Shown: one piece after another, positions 50,942 to 60,437 of the stretch
Layout of the letters: every line of letters starts with the position of its first letter
Numbering within the stretch: the first letter of the stretch is position 1
NCBI GenBank assembly: GCA_964425605.1
Contig: CAYRNR010000019.1
Location: forward strand, 12,274 to 76,273
Direction of reading: 5' to 3'
Length of the DNA: 64,000 bases
Source: CAYRNR01 sp964425605
GTDB taxonomy: Bacteria; Myxococcota_A; UBA796; UBA9615; CAYRNR01
Notes under the pieces: model-generated
Seen by the model: the letters and a program-made list of their open reading frames with translations, nothing else
What the model was told of the DNA's origin: nothing
Database searches by the model: none
Position numbers and translations under genes: made by a program

Positions 50942-52351
50942 CTAGAACTGAAAGTAGATGAACAGCTCGCCGCGGGTCGCCAGCAGCCAGCACGCCGCCA
51001 CGGCGACGGCCCACACGCCGCCCCGCGCCAGCGCCGGAATCCGCGCGGCGAACGACAGCCTCGCCCCCGCCACCGCGACGACGTGACCCGCCGCGAGCGC
51101 CCCGATCAACACCATCGCCGTGGTCATCTCCAGCGACACCTCGGCGGTCGGACGCAGCGTGAACAGCCCCCGGAACACGGCCACCGCCCCGTGCGCCGTC
51201 GGCGCGCGGAACCACACCCAGCCCAGGCACACCGCCAGGAACGTCGCCACCCCCACCCCCGCGCGGACCGCCGCCGACCTCGTCCAGTCCCCTGCCCCAC
51301 CGAGCCGGCCCAGCGCAGCGCGCGCGACCCGTTGCAGCAACAGCAGCAGCCCGTGGTACAGCCCCCAGATCACGAACGTCCAGCTCGCGCCGTGCCACAG
51401 CCCGCCGAGGATCATCGTCGCGAGGATGGCGAACGCCTCCCGCGCCCGACCGCGGCGGTTGCCCCCCAGCGGAATGTAGAGGTAGTCGCGCAGCCAGGTC
51501 GACAGCGTGATGTGCCACCGCCGCCAGAACGCCCGCGGGTCCGTCGCCAGGTACGGCATCCGGAAGTTGACCGGCAGCTCGTAGCCCAGCAGCTTGGCCG
51601 CCCCGCGAGCGATGTCGGTGTACCCCGAGAAGTCGCAGTAGATCTGGCCGGTGTAGGCCAGCACCCCGACCCACACCGCCGCCGTGCCATGCGCCGCGGG
51701 GTCGTCGAACACCGGGTCCGCCCACAGCGCGAGGTTGTCCGACAGGCAGACCTTCTTGACGAACCCCAGCGCCAGCAGGTCCATACCGCGCAGCGCCCGC
51801 GCCGTGTCGAACGCCGGTGGGCGCTCGATCTGGGGCAGCAGCTGCCGAGTGCGCACGATCGGCCCGGCGACGAGCTGGGGGAAGAACGCGATGAACAGCG
51901 CGTAGCGCAACGGATTGCGCTCCGGCGCCGCGCCGCGCCGGACGTCGACGAGGTACGCAATCATCTGAAACAGGAAGAACGAGATGCCCAGCGGCAGCAC
52001 GACCTCGGGGATCGGAGGCGCGGCCTCGCCGACCAGCGCCTGACGCAGCAGGTGCACCTGGTGCACCGCGAATCCGGCGTACTTGAAGTACGCGAGCGCG
52101 CCGAGGCAAGACGCGATCCCCACGGCCAGCACCACCCTCGGCCGCCACCGCCAGCGGCCGATGGCCAGCCCCGCGAGGTAGGTCAGTAGCGTCGCCTCCA
52201 CCAGCAGCACCAGGTACACCGGCACCCAGCAGGCGTAGAACACATAGCTCGCCGCCAGCAGCAACGGCACGATCGCCCGCCGCGGCGCGATCCACCGGCC
52301 GGCGACGACCACCGCGAGGAACACCACGAACGTGTACGAGTTGAACAGCAT
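50942..52351 (-). CDS. MBOAT-family O-acyltransferase (AlgI-like)
   Basis: A 469-residue polytopic membrane protein beginning LFNSYTFVVFLAVVV, the usual AlgI-type N-terminus. Family motifs are FPQLVAGPIVRTRQLLPQI, DFSGYTDIARGAAKLLG, MPYLATDPRAFWRRWHITLS and the catalytic His in LGGLWHGASWTFVIWGLYHG. It would move acyl groups (usually acetyl) from a cytoplasmic donor to a periplasmic partner, here most likely the SGNH protein encoded 9 bases downstream. Confidence 0.92.
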   Translation of the reverse strand: MLFNSYTFVVFLAVVVAGRWIAPRRAIVPLLLAASYVFYACWVPVYLVLLVEATLLTYLAGLAIGRWRWRPRVVLAVGIASCLGALAYFKYAGFAVHQVHLLRQALVGEAAPPIPEVVLPLGISFFLFQMIAYLVDVRRGAAPERNPLRYALFIAFFPQLVAGPIVRTRQLLPQIERPPAFDTARALRGMDLLALGFVKKVCLSDNLALWADPVFDDPAAHGTAAVWVGVLAYTGQIYCDFSGYTDIARGAAKLLGYELPVNFRMPYLATDPRAFWRRWHITLSTWLRDYLYIPLGGNRRGRAREAFAILATMILGGLWHGASWTFVIWGLYHGLLLLLQRVARAALGRLGGAGDWTRSAAVRAGVGVATFLAVCLGWVWFRAPTAHGAVAVFRGLFTLRPTAEVSLEMTTAMVLIGALAAGHVVAVAGARLSFAARIPALARGGVWAVAVAACWLLATRGELFIYFQF

Positions 52352-52488
52352 GCCCAGTCAAGTCGCGCCGGCAAAAGGGCGAAATGTAAGGTCATGGTAC
52401 GAAAAGAGCGTTGCGGTGCGCCAGGCTCAGCTGATCGAGGAGGACGACGCCAGGGCGGTGTTCACATCACCGACGGATTGGCCGGGTA

Positions 52489-54393
52489 TCACGGCCACCC
52501 CCCATCCGCCCCGCCATACGCCCCCATGTCCGACCGGGTCCCGTCCGCGTCGAGCAAGGCGGGATGCCCCGCGTCGACACAGGGGCTGGCCGCGTCCAGG
52601 TGCAGATCACCGTTGGCTGCGTCGACGAACATCGGATCGACGGAGAGGTTGCCGTCCGAGCCGCTGGGGTCGGCCATCCCGGCGAACTCGCCCGCGGCGT
52701 GGCCGTAGACGTCGTTGTGGACCCACGTGGTCGGCGCCGTGCCGGACAGGTAGACGCCCGCGCCGTCGAGGTTGCCCGCGACGATGTTGTTGACCACCTC
52801 CAGCTCGGAGGTCTGTGTCAGGTACAGCCCGGAGCCGCTGGGGGAGCTGTTTCCCGAGGCCGAGACCTGCTGTAGCCAGCCCTCGACGTCCTCGAAGTAG
52901 AAGGCGCCGCCGCCGGAGGAGGCGGTGTTCCCGGAGACCACCGAGTTGCGCACGATGGCCTCGGACCAGCGGACGCAGATGCCGCCGCCCCAGGCTGCGG
53001 AGTTCTCTCGGGCCACGATGTGGGTGACGGTGACCTCGTAGGGCTCGTCATCGATGTAGATGCCGCCGCCGCAGTGGGTGGCCGTGTTGCCCTGGAAGGT
53101 GGAGTTCTCGATGAGCAACTCGGCCGGTGTGTCCACGGAGTGCAGGCCGCCGCCGTACTGGCCGCTGTTGTCCAGGAAGGTGCAGTCGGAGACGGTGGTG
53201 GCGTCGTTGTCCAGCTCCACGCCGCCGCCCTCCGAGCCGGCGACGTTGCCCTCGACGATGTTCCCCACGAACACGTTGGCGGCGTGGGAGAGCTTGGCGC
53301 CGCCGCCCTGGGAATTGGCGGTGTTGAACGACAGCACGTTGTCCTCGATGCGGGCGGAGCTGGTCTTGGTGCGCAGCCCGCCGGCGTCGTCGGAGGAGGT
53401 GTTGTGCGTGACCTCGTTGCCGCTGAACCAGGCGCTCGAGGTGTACAGGTAGACGCCGCCGCCGTCGTTGCCCGAGCTGTTCTCGCTGATCCGATTGCCG
53501 AGGATGTCGCCGGCGCCGCCGAGGGCGAACAGGCCGCCGGCGTACCGATCCGAGCGGTTGCCGGTGAGGGTGTTGCACACGATGTCCACGTCGCCGTAGG
53601 CCCATATCCCGCCGCCGCCGGAGCTGTCGTCCGAGGCGTCCGCCTCGTTGTCGCGAAACTCGCTGTCGCGCACCTCCATGGCGCCGTCCTGGACCCCCAG
53701 CCCGCCGCCGAGCTCCGAGAGGTTGTCGTGGAACAGGCTGTCGTGGATCTCGCCCTCGCACGCCTCCGCGTAGGCGCCGCCGCCGCCGTGGACCGCCTCG
53801 TTGAACGACAGGGTGCTGTGGGCGAGGATCAGGGTCCCGCCGCGGGCCAGCAGCCCGCCCCCGAAGCCGCCGGTGTTGCCGGTGAGGATGCAGTCGCGCA
53901 CCTCGAGCGCCGAGTCCTCGGCGTGGAGGCCGCCGCCGCCAGCCTCGGCGACGCCGCCGGAGATGGTCAGCCCCTCGACCACCAGGGTCGCCCCGTCGAG
54001 GACCTGCCACACGGATCCGGTGCCGTCGCCCAGCACCTCGGTGACCTCGGCGCCATCGGACGAGCGGACGGTCAGGTCCCTGGCCTCGACGAGCAGGTTC
54101 TCGGGGTACTCGCCGGGGCAGATCGACACCGTGGCTCCGTCGGGCGCCGCGTCGAGGGCTCCCTGGATGGTCAGGTGGTCGCCACTGCCGTCCCAGCACA
54201 CCTCCACCGGCGGCTCGGTGGTGTCGTCGTCGTCCGCGGCTGCAGAGTCGTCGTCGTCGCCCGGCGGGGCGGAGTCGTCGTCGTCGCCCACCGGCGCGGA
54301 GTCGTCGTCGTCACCTGCCGGGGGATCCGGCGTGCACGCGGGCACCGGGGCGATGATGAAGAGGAGACCGAGGATCGCGCGCCGCACAGGCAT
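52489..54393 (-). CDS. Parallel beta-helix repeat lipoprotein
   Basis: A 634-residue protein. ATG 54393 gives signal peptide and lipobox (IIAPVPACTP), followed by an Asp-rich tether (GDDDDSAP units). From ~65 on the sequence is a right-handed beta-helix: LTIQGALDAAPDGATVSICPG start, then many ~22-residue coils with GGG(L/I/V) and N(T/E/V)-type ladders (for example ARGGTLILAHSTLSFNE, LLIENSTFQGNTATHCGGGI). The C-terminus has the closing motif DLHLDAASPCVDAGHP and DMGAYGG. This fold serves in polysaccharide lyases and adhesins; catalytic residues are not evident. Confidence 0.8.
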   Translation of the reverse strand: MPVRRAILGLLFIIAPVPACTPDPPAGDDDDSAPVGDDDDSAPPGDDDDSAAADDDDTTEPPVEVCWDGSGDHLTIQGALDAAPDGATVSICPGEYPENLLVEARDLTVRSSDGAEVTEVLGDGTGSVWQVLDGATLVVEGLTISGGVAEAGGGGLHAEDSALEVRDCILTGNTGGFGGGLLARGGTLILAHSTLSFNEAVHGGGGAYAEACEGEIHDSLFHDNLSELGGGLGVQDGAMEVRDSEFRDNEADASDDSSGGGGIWAYGDVDIVCNTLTGNRSDRYAGGLFALGGAGDILGNRISENSSGNDGGGVYLYTSSAWFSGNEVTHNTSSDDAGGLRTKTSSARIEDNVLSFNTANSQGGGAKLSHAANVFVGNIVEGNVAGSEGGGVELDNDATTVSDCTFLDNSGQYGGGLHSVDTPAELLIENSTFQGNTATHCGGGIYIDDEPYEVTVTHIVARENSAAWGGGICVRWSEAIVRNSVVSGNTASSGGGAFYFEDVEGWLQQVSASGNSSPSGSGLYLTQTSELEVVNNIVAGNLDGAGVYLSGTAPTTWVHNDVYGHAAGEFAGMADPSGSDGNLSVDPMFVDAANGDLHLDAASPCVDAGHPALLDADGTRSDMGAYGGADGGWP

Positions 54394-54409
54394 GGGAGGG
54401 ATCGCGGGG

Positions 54410-55306
54410 CTAGGGGCCGTTGCCCGACACGTCGATGGCGCCGCCCACGGTGGCGATGCCCAGGGCCAGCGCCTCGGCGTCCGCCGTGGGGAAGGCCGGG
54501 TTGTCGGTGATGACCACGTCCTGACCCACGGTGTGCAGCGAGACGAAGCCCGTGACGTCCGCCAGGGCCGAGTTCTCGTCCAGGGTGAAGTCGTCGCCCA
54601 CACTCTGCAGGCCGCCGAAGCCGGTGATGTGGACGATGGACGAGGTGCGCTCGATGGTGAACGAGCCGCCCACCACGTTGAGCTGACCGAAGCCCGCGAG
54701 CTCCCCGTCGGCGGGACCGCCGATGGCCGAGACGTTGCTGATGGTGAAGTCGTCGCTGACCAGCCGCAAGCGGACCAGGCCGTCCGCGTCGATCAGGCCC
54801 GCGTCGTCGGCGATCTCGAATCCACCGAGCACGTACTTGAGCCCCTGGAGGCCGTCGATGTCGTACAGCATCGAGTTGGACGTGATCGCCACGTCGCCGT
54901 TGACCTGGCACAGGCACTCGAAGCCGTCGAGGTTGAGCATCCGCGTCCGGTCGATGGTCAGGTCCCCGTCCACGATGGCGTGTCCAGCGTCGCAGAAAGC
55001 CTCGATGTCCTCGGGGAGATCGATGTCCAGATCGCCGGCCAGGGTGCTGCCCTGGGCCTCGCACGGTTTGTTCTCTGCGATGACGCCCGCGACCGCCGTG
55101 TCGTCGTCGTCGCCCAGCGTGTCGTCGTCATCGTCATCGTCGTCGGCGACGTCGTCATCATCCCCGACCACGTCATCGTCGTCCCCCGCGACGACGCCGT
55201 CGCGGCCCCCGCCGGCGCCTTGCCGCGCCACGGCATCGCAGCCGCAGAGGCTCAGGAGGTAGAGGCACCCCACCAGGGCGAGAAGGAAACCCCGAAGTGC
55301 GTGCAT
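54410..55306 (-). CDS. Lipoprotein with receptor-L-domain-like repeats
   Basis: A 298-residue protein with lipobox LSLCGCDAV, an Asp-rich tether at ~40-75 and a beta-helical repeat domain resembling the receptor L domain: VDGDLTIDRTRMLNLDGF, VNGDVAITSNSMLYDIDGL, VGDDFTLDENSALADVTGF. Such domains are found in bacterial surface proteins and bind partners. It ends 16 bases before the beta-helix lipoprotein start, so both may be expressed together. It has paired Cys near the domain start (CEAQ, CDAG, CLC). Confidence 0.78.
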   Translation of the reverse strand: MHALRGFLLALVGCLYLLSLCGCDAVARQGAGGGRDGVVAGDDDDVVGDDDDVADDDDDDDDTLGDDDDTAVAGVIAENKPCEAQGSTLAGDLDIDLPEDIEAFCDAGHAIVDGDLTIDRTRMLNLDGFECLCQVNGDVAITSNSMLYDIDGLQGLKYVLGGFEIADDAGLIDADGLVRLRLVSDDFTISNVSAIGGPADGELAGFGQLNVVGGSFTIERTSSIVHITGFGGLQSVGDDFTLDENSALADVTGFVSLHTVGQDVVITDNPAFPTADAEALALGIATVGGAIDVSGNGP

Positions 55307-55396
55307 CGTGTTTTCCCCAAGGGGGCTTCCCCGCTAGTCGGCCCCGGCTACCGCTCCCGATACTCGAACACTAGCACCCGGTGCCCCGCGTCCAAA

Positions 55397-55414
55397 GGGA
55401 GAAATGCGTCTCCC
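55397..55414 (-). terminator. Hairpin downstream of the sulfatase-TPR gene
   Basis: GGGAGA-(6 nt)-TCTCCC is a perfect 6-bp stem 72 bases beyond the sulfatase-TPR stop. On the minus strand it is followed by TTT only, so it is a weak intrinsic terminator candidate. Confidence 0.35.
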
Positions 55415-55485
55415 ACAAACCCGAAAAAACGAGGAAAAACCGCTAATTCCACAATTTCCAGGAGCGATGCGATCTCGCGCCGCGG

Positions 55486-57549
55486 CTACGGCGCGGACGC
55501 GCACGAGGGGTTCTCCCCTCCGAGGCCGTGGTAGCGCGCGCAGGAATCGGCGGCGCTGTCGTGCCCCATCATCTGCTCGAGCTGTGCCCGCTTCAGCCAC
55601 AGATCGACCTGGCCCGGCTCCAGCTCCAGCGATGTGACGAAGGCGGCGTGAGCGGACTCGAACTGCCGGTCGTAGCTCAGGGCGATGCCCAGGTTGGCCC
55701 AGGCCAGCGAATCCTCGGGCGTCACGGTGAGCAAGGCCCGGTAGTCCTCGACCGCCCGCCGGTGCTGTCCCAGCCGCTGTTGCAGCCAGGCCCGGTTGAA
55801 CAGCGGCGCGGCAGCGCTGATGGGCGCGTCCGCGACCTCGGCGACCAGCCTCGTGGCGTCCGCTTCCCGCCCCAGCCGCAGCGCCGCGTCGGCGCCATAG
55901 AAGTAGGTGTCGTGGTGGTGGGGCTGCCCATCGAACGCCAGCTCGAGCAAGCCGTCCAGGCGCTGACCCGCGGCGACGGGATCCACATCCACGAGCACCG
56001 CGGCGTGGCGAGCCTGGATCAGCCCCGATCCGGGGAAGGACTCGGCGCCCTTGGTGAGCAGCTCCGGGTACTGGGGCGCCCCCACGTGGTCGAGCATGGT
56101 CAACCCACGCTCCCACATCACCAGGGCTCCCGGCGCACCGCGAAGGGCCGAGACGACGGCGGACGTGTCCTCCGCCGTCGGAGCGCCGCCGAAGAACAGC
56201 GCGTGGATGGTGTGAACGAGCTCGAGGTTCTCGTACAGATCGCCCCCCTGGCCGTCTTCGGGAGCGGCGACCGTGATGTAACCCAGGGCCTCCAGCCGCT
56301 GCGCGGTCCCGGCGTCGACGACGAGCTGCGCTCCGTCGCCCCCCACGCGACCGCTGAGCTGCTCGTCCAGCTGGCGCCCGAGGCGCGCCACGTCGGCGGG
56401 GCGTTCGGCGGCGACGTCCTGCACCTCCCCGGGATCCGCCGAGAGGTCGAAGAGCCGATCCCGGGTCGTACGCACCAGGCGCAGATCACCGTCCAGCAGC
56501 GCGAAGATGGGCGAGAGCCCCAGCCCCTCGGCCGGTGCGACCGACTCGCCATAGATGGGCCGATCCCCCGCCTCCCCCTGCCACAGGGGCGCCAACCCCT
56601 CGCCGTCCAGGCCGACGGGCAGCGCGAGCCCCAGCTCGGCCAGCACCGTGGGTGAGACGTCCTCCAGCCGCACCGTGGCGTCGACCCGCCCGCCATCCTC
56701 GGTCCCTTCGAATCCGTGCAGCACCAGCGGCACCCGGGTCGTGGCGTCGTGCAGGAACAACCCGTGGCTGTGCTCTCCGTGCTCACCCAGCCCCTCGCCG
56801 TGGTCTCCGGCCACGACCACCAGGCGCCCGTCGGGCGAGGCCGGCAGTCCTGCCAGCAGCCGCCCGAGCTCGTGGTCGGTGTAGGCGATCTCGGCGTCGT
56901 ATGGGTCTGCCTGCGCAGACGCGAAGGGCTCGGGGGCCCGCAGCGGCGCGTGGGGATCGTAGTAGTGCACCCACACGAACCGGGGAGGTGCGAGCTCGGC
57001 GGCCAGGGCCAGCGCCGCGTCGGTGACCTGGGTCGCCGACCGCTCGGGAATCACCGCGCTGGCCTCCCCCGCTCCCGCTGGCACGACCAGGTGCTCCTCG
57101 TCGAAGCGCTCGAAACCCTGGGACGTGCCAAAGGTCGAGACCAGCGGCGTCGCCGCGATCACCGCCCCGGTGTGCCAACCCGCCGCCCCCAGGACCTCGG
57201 CCAGGGAGACCTCGTCGTCCGCCATGAGGTAGCGGGAGTTGTTGCGGACGCCGTGGCGCAGCGGCAACCGCCCCGTCAGCAGGCTGACGTGCGCGGGCAA
57301 CGTCACGGGTACCGACGTGTACGCCCGGGTGAACGCGATCCCCTCGCCTGCCAGGGCCGCCATCGTGGGGGTGTGCGTGCCGTCCGACGGGTCCAGATCC
57401 ACACGATCGGCGCGGGTGGTGTCGAGGGTGACCAGCAGCACGTCGGGCAGGCCCGCCGACGGCTCTGTGCCGAGGTCAGGCGAGGACGCGCCCCCACCAC
57501 ATCCCACTGCGAGGAGAGTCAGAACCAGGATCGCGCGGGGGCGGGTCAT
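55486..57549 (-). CDS. Sulfatase-family lipoprotein with TPR domain
   Basis: A 687-residue lipoprotein (lipobox LLAVGCGGG). The catalytic domain begins at LLVTLDTTRADRVD (metal site), continues with SVPVTLPAHVSLLTG (Thr nucleophile position, no CxPxR) and VVAGDHGEGLGEHGEHSHG. The C-terminal ~150 residues hold TPR helices (LFNRAWLQQRLGQHRRAVEDY, LAWANLGIALSYDRQ). It resembles the membrane enzyme at 2219 in its nucleophile region but is a separate lineage with a different anchor. A hydrolase or transferase of phosphate or sulfate esters is likely; the substrate is unknown. Confidence 0.82.
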   Translation of the reverse strand: MTRPRAILVLTLLAVGCGGGASSPDLGTEPSAGLPDVLLVTLDTTRADRVDLDPSDGTHTPTMAALAGEGIAFTRAYTSVPVTLPAHVSLLTGRLPLRHGVRNNSRYLMADDEVSLAEVLGAAGWHTGAVIAATPLVSTFGTSQGFERFDEEHLVVPAGAGEASAVIPERSATQVTDAALALAAELAPPRFVWVHYYDPHAPLRAPEPFASAQADPYDAEIAYTDHELGRLLAGLPASPDGRLVVVAGDHGEGLGEHGEHSHGLFLHDATTRVPLVLHGFEGTEDGGRVDATVRLEDVSPTVLAELGLALPVGLDGEGLAPLWQGEAGDRPIYGESVAPAEGLGLSPIFALLDGDLRLVRTTRDRLFDLSADPGEVQDVAAERPADVARLGRQLDEQLSGRVGGDGAQLVVDAGTAQRLEALGYITVAAPEDGQGGDLYENLELVHTIHALFFGGAPTAEDTSAVVSALRGAPGALVMWERGLTMLDHVGAPQYPELLTKGAESFPGSGLIQARHAAVLVDVDPVAAGQRLDGLLELAFDGQPHHHDTYFYGADAALRLGREADATRLVAEVADAPISAAAPLFNRAWLQQRLGQHRRAVEDYRALLTVTPEDSLAWANLGIALSYDRQFESAHAAFVTSLELEPGQVDLWLKRAQLEQMMGHDSAADSCARYHGLGGENPSCASAP

Positions 57550-57554
57550 GCCCA

Positions 57555-57564
57555 GTATTAATAC
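57555..57564. promoter_or_regulatory. AT-rich palindrome before the sulfatase-TPR gene
   Basis: GTATTAATAC is a perfect 10-bp palindrome five bases upstream of the sulfatase-TPR ATG, and is conspicuous in GC-rich surroundings. It could be an operator or part of a -10 region for a nearly leaderless transcript. Confidence 0.35.
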
Positions 57565-57710
57565 AGAACCCGGGGCCCTTGGACCAGCGCACGGCGAAGC
57601 GGGCGAGGGGCTCATCCCGCGCAGCTGAGGCGCCAGCGCATTGGCCACGCGGGCCCCGGAGGGCGGCCACATCGATTCACCGACCCATGACTCCTGGTAT
57701 CCTCCCCTGC

Positions 57711-60437
57711 ATGCGTTCTCTCGTTGCACTCGCCCTGTTGCTACTGAGCTCCGTGGCCCAGGCCGCGCCCGTGGATCTGCTGGAGGCGGACACCCAGGTC
57801 TTCTTCCTCGACAACGGCTCGGTGGACGTGATCTACAGCCTGACCTTCCGCGACAACGAGGGGCGGTCCGCGATCCGCAAGGCCGGGGAGTTCTACGAGC
57901 CGGTCCACTTCAACCGCGGCGTGCTGCATTCCGGCGAACAGCAGTGGACCGTGACGCCGCGGGACCTGGGCGGCGGGTACTACAAGCTGGAGCTGGGCAA
58001 CTCCACGCGGTCCGGCGGCATCTACACCCTCGAGCTGCACTACCGGGTGGACAAGCTCTTCGCCGAGCCCACGACGCGCGGCGACGAGCAGCTGCTGGCG
58101 ATGTGGTTCAACCCGATCCGGTGGGGCCTGCCCATCGACAAGTCGGTGATCAAGCTGGTGCTCCCGCTGGAGCTGCCGGCCGAGGTGCAGCAGCACGAGG
58201 ACATCACCCCGCCGATGGTGGACGCCCTGGGCGTGATGACCGATCCGGGCAACCTCGAGGAGCAGGACCACTGGGCGTGGGTCTACTCGGATGTGGACGG
58301 GCGGCGCCGGCTGACGGCGTACATGGAGAAGACCTCGCTGGTGTCCGAGGCGGTCCACATGGGGCGGGTGTACCTGCCGGCCTCGGTCCTGCCCGAGGTG
58401 GGCGTGGGGGTGAACGAGCCGACGCCGGGGAGGCTGCGCGCCGACGGGACCGCGCGCGTGGTCGGCGAGCTGTACGTGGTGACCAACAACGCCTCCGTCC
58501 AGTACTGGACGACCGACTCGGGGTTGCTGGTGGAGGCCTACCTGGATCTGGTCGAGGAGGGCACGCGCACGTTCCTGCCGCTGCCCACCTGGGTGAGCAG
58601 GCTCTACCGGGCGGACACCGAGTGCGAGGTGACCATCGGCGGCGATGAGGTGGCCTGCGCGGTGGAGGGGGACGCCATCGTGCTGGGCCGGGAGACCGCG
58701 CCCGGTGAGACCCTCGAGCTGTACGTCCACGCGCCCCACGTCTGGGACGACGACTACGGTGTCGAGCTGGTGGACGGCGTGCCGACGACCCGGATCGTGA
58801 TCACAGGCGTGGGCGCCGACTACGCCCCGCGGGACGCAGACACGATCCCCCGCTTCGTCTTCCACACCGGCCTGCCCAACGTCGGAGCGGGTCCCCTCCA
58901 CCGCAACTCCGATCTGCCGGTGGAGGTGCTCTACCCCGCCGAGGGCCCGTCGGCCGTCCAGTCCCAGCCCACGAACTGGCTCCAGCGATCGCCCAACCTG
59001 CGCCGCGGACTGCCGGCGTTCTCGCCGGACGAGCCCGAGATCGTGGTGGAGGTGACCGGCGACTCGCTGGAGATGTCGCTGCCCTCGGACCCGCTGGCCC
59101 TGGACCGCCCTTTCCCCATGTCGCTGAAGGTGACCCCGGGGCGGTGGCTGCGCGGGGAGGCCACCGAGTTCGGCAAGTCCGACCTGGCCGCCGAAGTGCT
59201 CGTTCTGGCGTTCATGGCCGTGCTGATGGTGGTCGTCGGCTTCTTCGGCAACGGACCGCTGCTGCTGGGATGGTTCCTCACCATCGGGTGGCCCCTGCTG
59301 ATCGTCGACAAGATCGCCAAGAGCCGGCTCTACCCGCGGGCCTTCGGGGTGGACCCGGAGTCCAGGCGCCTCAGGTTCGTACACCTGTGGAAGCCCGCGC
59401 TGCTCGGCTTCGGTTCGTACTTCGTGCCGTTGCGCATCTTCTGGATCGTCCTCGCGGGGCTGTTCGCTGCGTTGGTGTGGGTGCTCAAGCTCCACCCCTA
59501 CCTCGACATGCTGCTGAGCAAGAACCAGCTCGAGTACACCGCGCCGGAGATCACGATCGCGACCTTCCGCAAGCCAGGATTCGTGCCGGAGCTCGAGCCC
59601 GCCGAGGAGGCGTTGTTCCTCCACCGGCCCATCAAGGCGGTGAACCTGCTGGTGCTGGGACTCCAGGCCAAGGGGGCCATCCGGCTGGTGACGCGCAACC
59701 CGCTGCAGCTACAGGTGCTGGACGCGGACCTGGCCGAGACCGGGCCCGAGAAGGCGCTCGTGGCCGCCCTCACCGACAGCGGCACCCTGCCGGCCGCTGG
59801 CGTCAGCGCGGTGATGGACGCCATCAACGCGAGCTTGCGGCCCAAGGTCTGGCGCGCGGATCCGGACGCGACCCGCGAGAGCATCCACCGCCGCATCGAC
59901 ACCGAGTGGGAGCTGGTCCGGCTCGCCTCGGCCAGCCGCCGCTCCACGGTGTTCGACCGCCACTACTCCACGCTGTACCTCAGCGACACGTTCATGCACG
60001 ACGTCCAGGGGACGTTCGATCCGATCCCGGAGAGCGCGCCCCTGGACTCGCCGCTGAACGCCCTGGGCGGCGCGCGGCCCGAGCCCACGCTGGGCGGCCA
60101 GGTGGTCCAGGTTCAGGAGATGGCCCAGGGCATCGTCGAGAACATCGAGGGCGGCGCCCGCGCCACGGTGGACCGCGTCGAGGCCCTGTTCGACTTCGAT
60201 GGCTCCCTGGCGCGCGCAGCGGCGGAGCAGAGTTCGGCGGTCTCCACGGTGCCCGGGGACCTCCCCACCTCCATCTCGCAGGGGTACAGCGCCTGCCACT
60301 CCGCCTGCCACTCCGCCTGTCACTCGGCCTGCCACTCCGCCTGCCACTCGGCCTGCCACTCCGCATGTCACTCCGCCTGCGCGTGCCACTCGGCCTGCCA
60401 CTCGGCGTGCGTGTCGTCCTGCGCGGGGGGGTTCTGA
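57711..60437 (+). CDS. DUF2207-like membrane protein with Cys-His-Ser-Ala repeat tail
   Basis: A 908-residue protein from ATG 57711 with signal peptide (SLVALALLLLSSVAQAA). The extracytoplasmic N-terminal half resembles DUF2207-type proteins (FFLDNGSVDVIYSLTF). Membrane helices follow near VLVLAFMAVLMVVVGFF, LLLGWFLTIGWPLLIV and FWIVLAGLFAALVWVL, then a cytoplasmic region. The last ~48 residues are built of the tetrapeptide ACHS: seven units, one shortened unit, then ACHS-ACHS-ACVS-SCAGGF, 12 Cys in all. TIGR04222-like membrane proteins with low-complexity Cys-rich ends are a possible relative. The stop overlaps the radical SAM start (TGATG). Confidence 0.75.
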   Translation: MRSLVALALLLLSSVAQAAPVDLLEADTQVFFLDNGSVDVIYSLTFRDNEGRSAIRKAGEFYEPVHFNRGVLHSGEQQWTVTPRDLGGGYYKLELGNSTRSGGIYTLELHYRVDKLFAEPTTRGDEQLLAMWFNPIRWGLPIDKSVIKLVLPLELPAEVQQHEDITPPMVDALGVMTDPGNLEEQDHWAWVYSDVDGRRRLTAYMEKTSLVSEAVHMGRVYLPASVLPEVGVGVNEPTPGRLRADGTARVVGELYVVTNNASVQYWTTDSGLLVEAYLDLVEEGTRTFLPLPTWVSRLYRADTECEVTIGGDEVACAVEGDAIVLGRETAPGETLELYVHAPHVWDDDYGVELVDGVPTTRIVITGVGADYAPRDADTIPRFVFHTGLPNVGAGPLHRNSDLPVEVLYPAEGPSAVQSQPTNWLQRSPNLRRGLPAFSPDEPEIVVEVTGDSLEMSLPSDPLALDRPFPMSLKVTPGRWLRGEATEFGKSDLAAEVLVLAFMAVLMVVVGFFGNGPLLLGWFLTIGWPLLIVDKIAKSRLYPRAFGVDPESRRLRFVHLWKPALLGFGSYFVPLRIFWIVLAGLFAALVWVLKLHPYLDMLLSKNQLEYTAPEITIATFRKPGFVPELEPAEEALFLHRPIKAVNLLVLGLQAKGAIRLVTRNPLQLQVLDADLAETGPEKALVAALTDSGTLPAAGVSAVMDAINASLRPKVWRADPDATRESIHRRIDTEWELVRLASASRRSTVFDRHYSTLYLSDTFMHDVQGTFDPIPESAPLDSPLNALGGARPEPTLGGQVVQVQEMAQGIVENIEGGARATVDRVEALFDFDGSLARAAAEQSSAVSTVPGDLPTSISQGYSACHSACHSACHSACHSACHSACHSACHSACACHSACHSACVSSCAGGF
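60288..60434 (+). repeat. ACHS tetrapeptide repeat region
   Basis: Twelve-base units (gcc tgc cac tcc with wobble changes such as tgt, tcg, gca) encode the Cys-His-Ser-Ala tail. The variation is almost all synonymous, so the protein pattern appears to be conserved while the DNA has drifted. Confidence 0.9.

Noticed and set aside
60288..60434. The ACHS tail as a classical His-Xaa-Ser (Hxs) system
   Set aside because: The unit is Cys-His-Ser-Ala, the companion HxsB/HxsC pair is not present, and the carrier is a large DUF2207-like protein; only one radical SAM enzyme is encoded.
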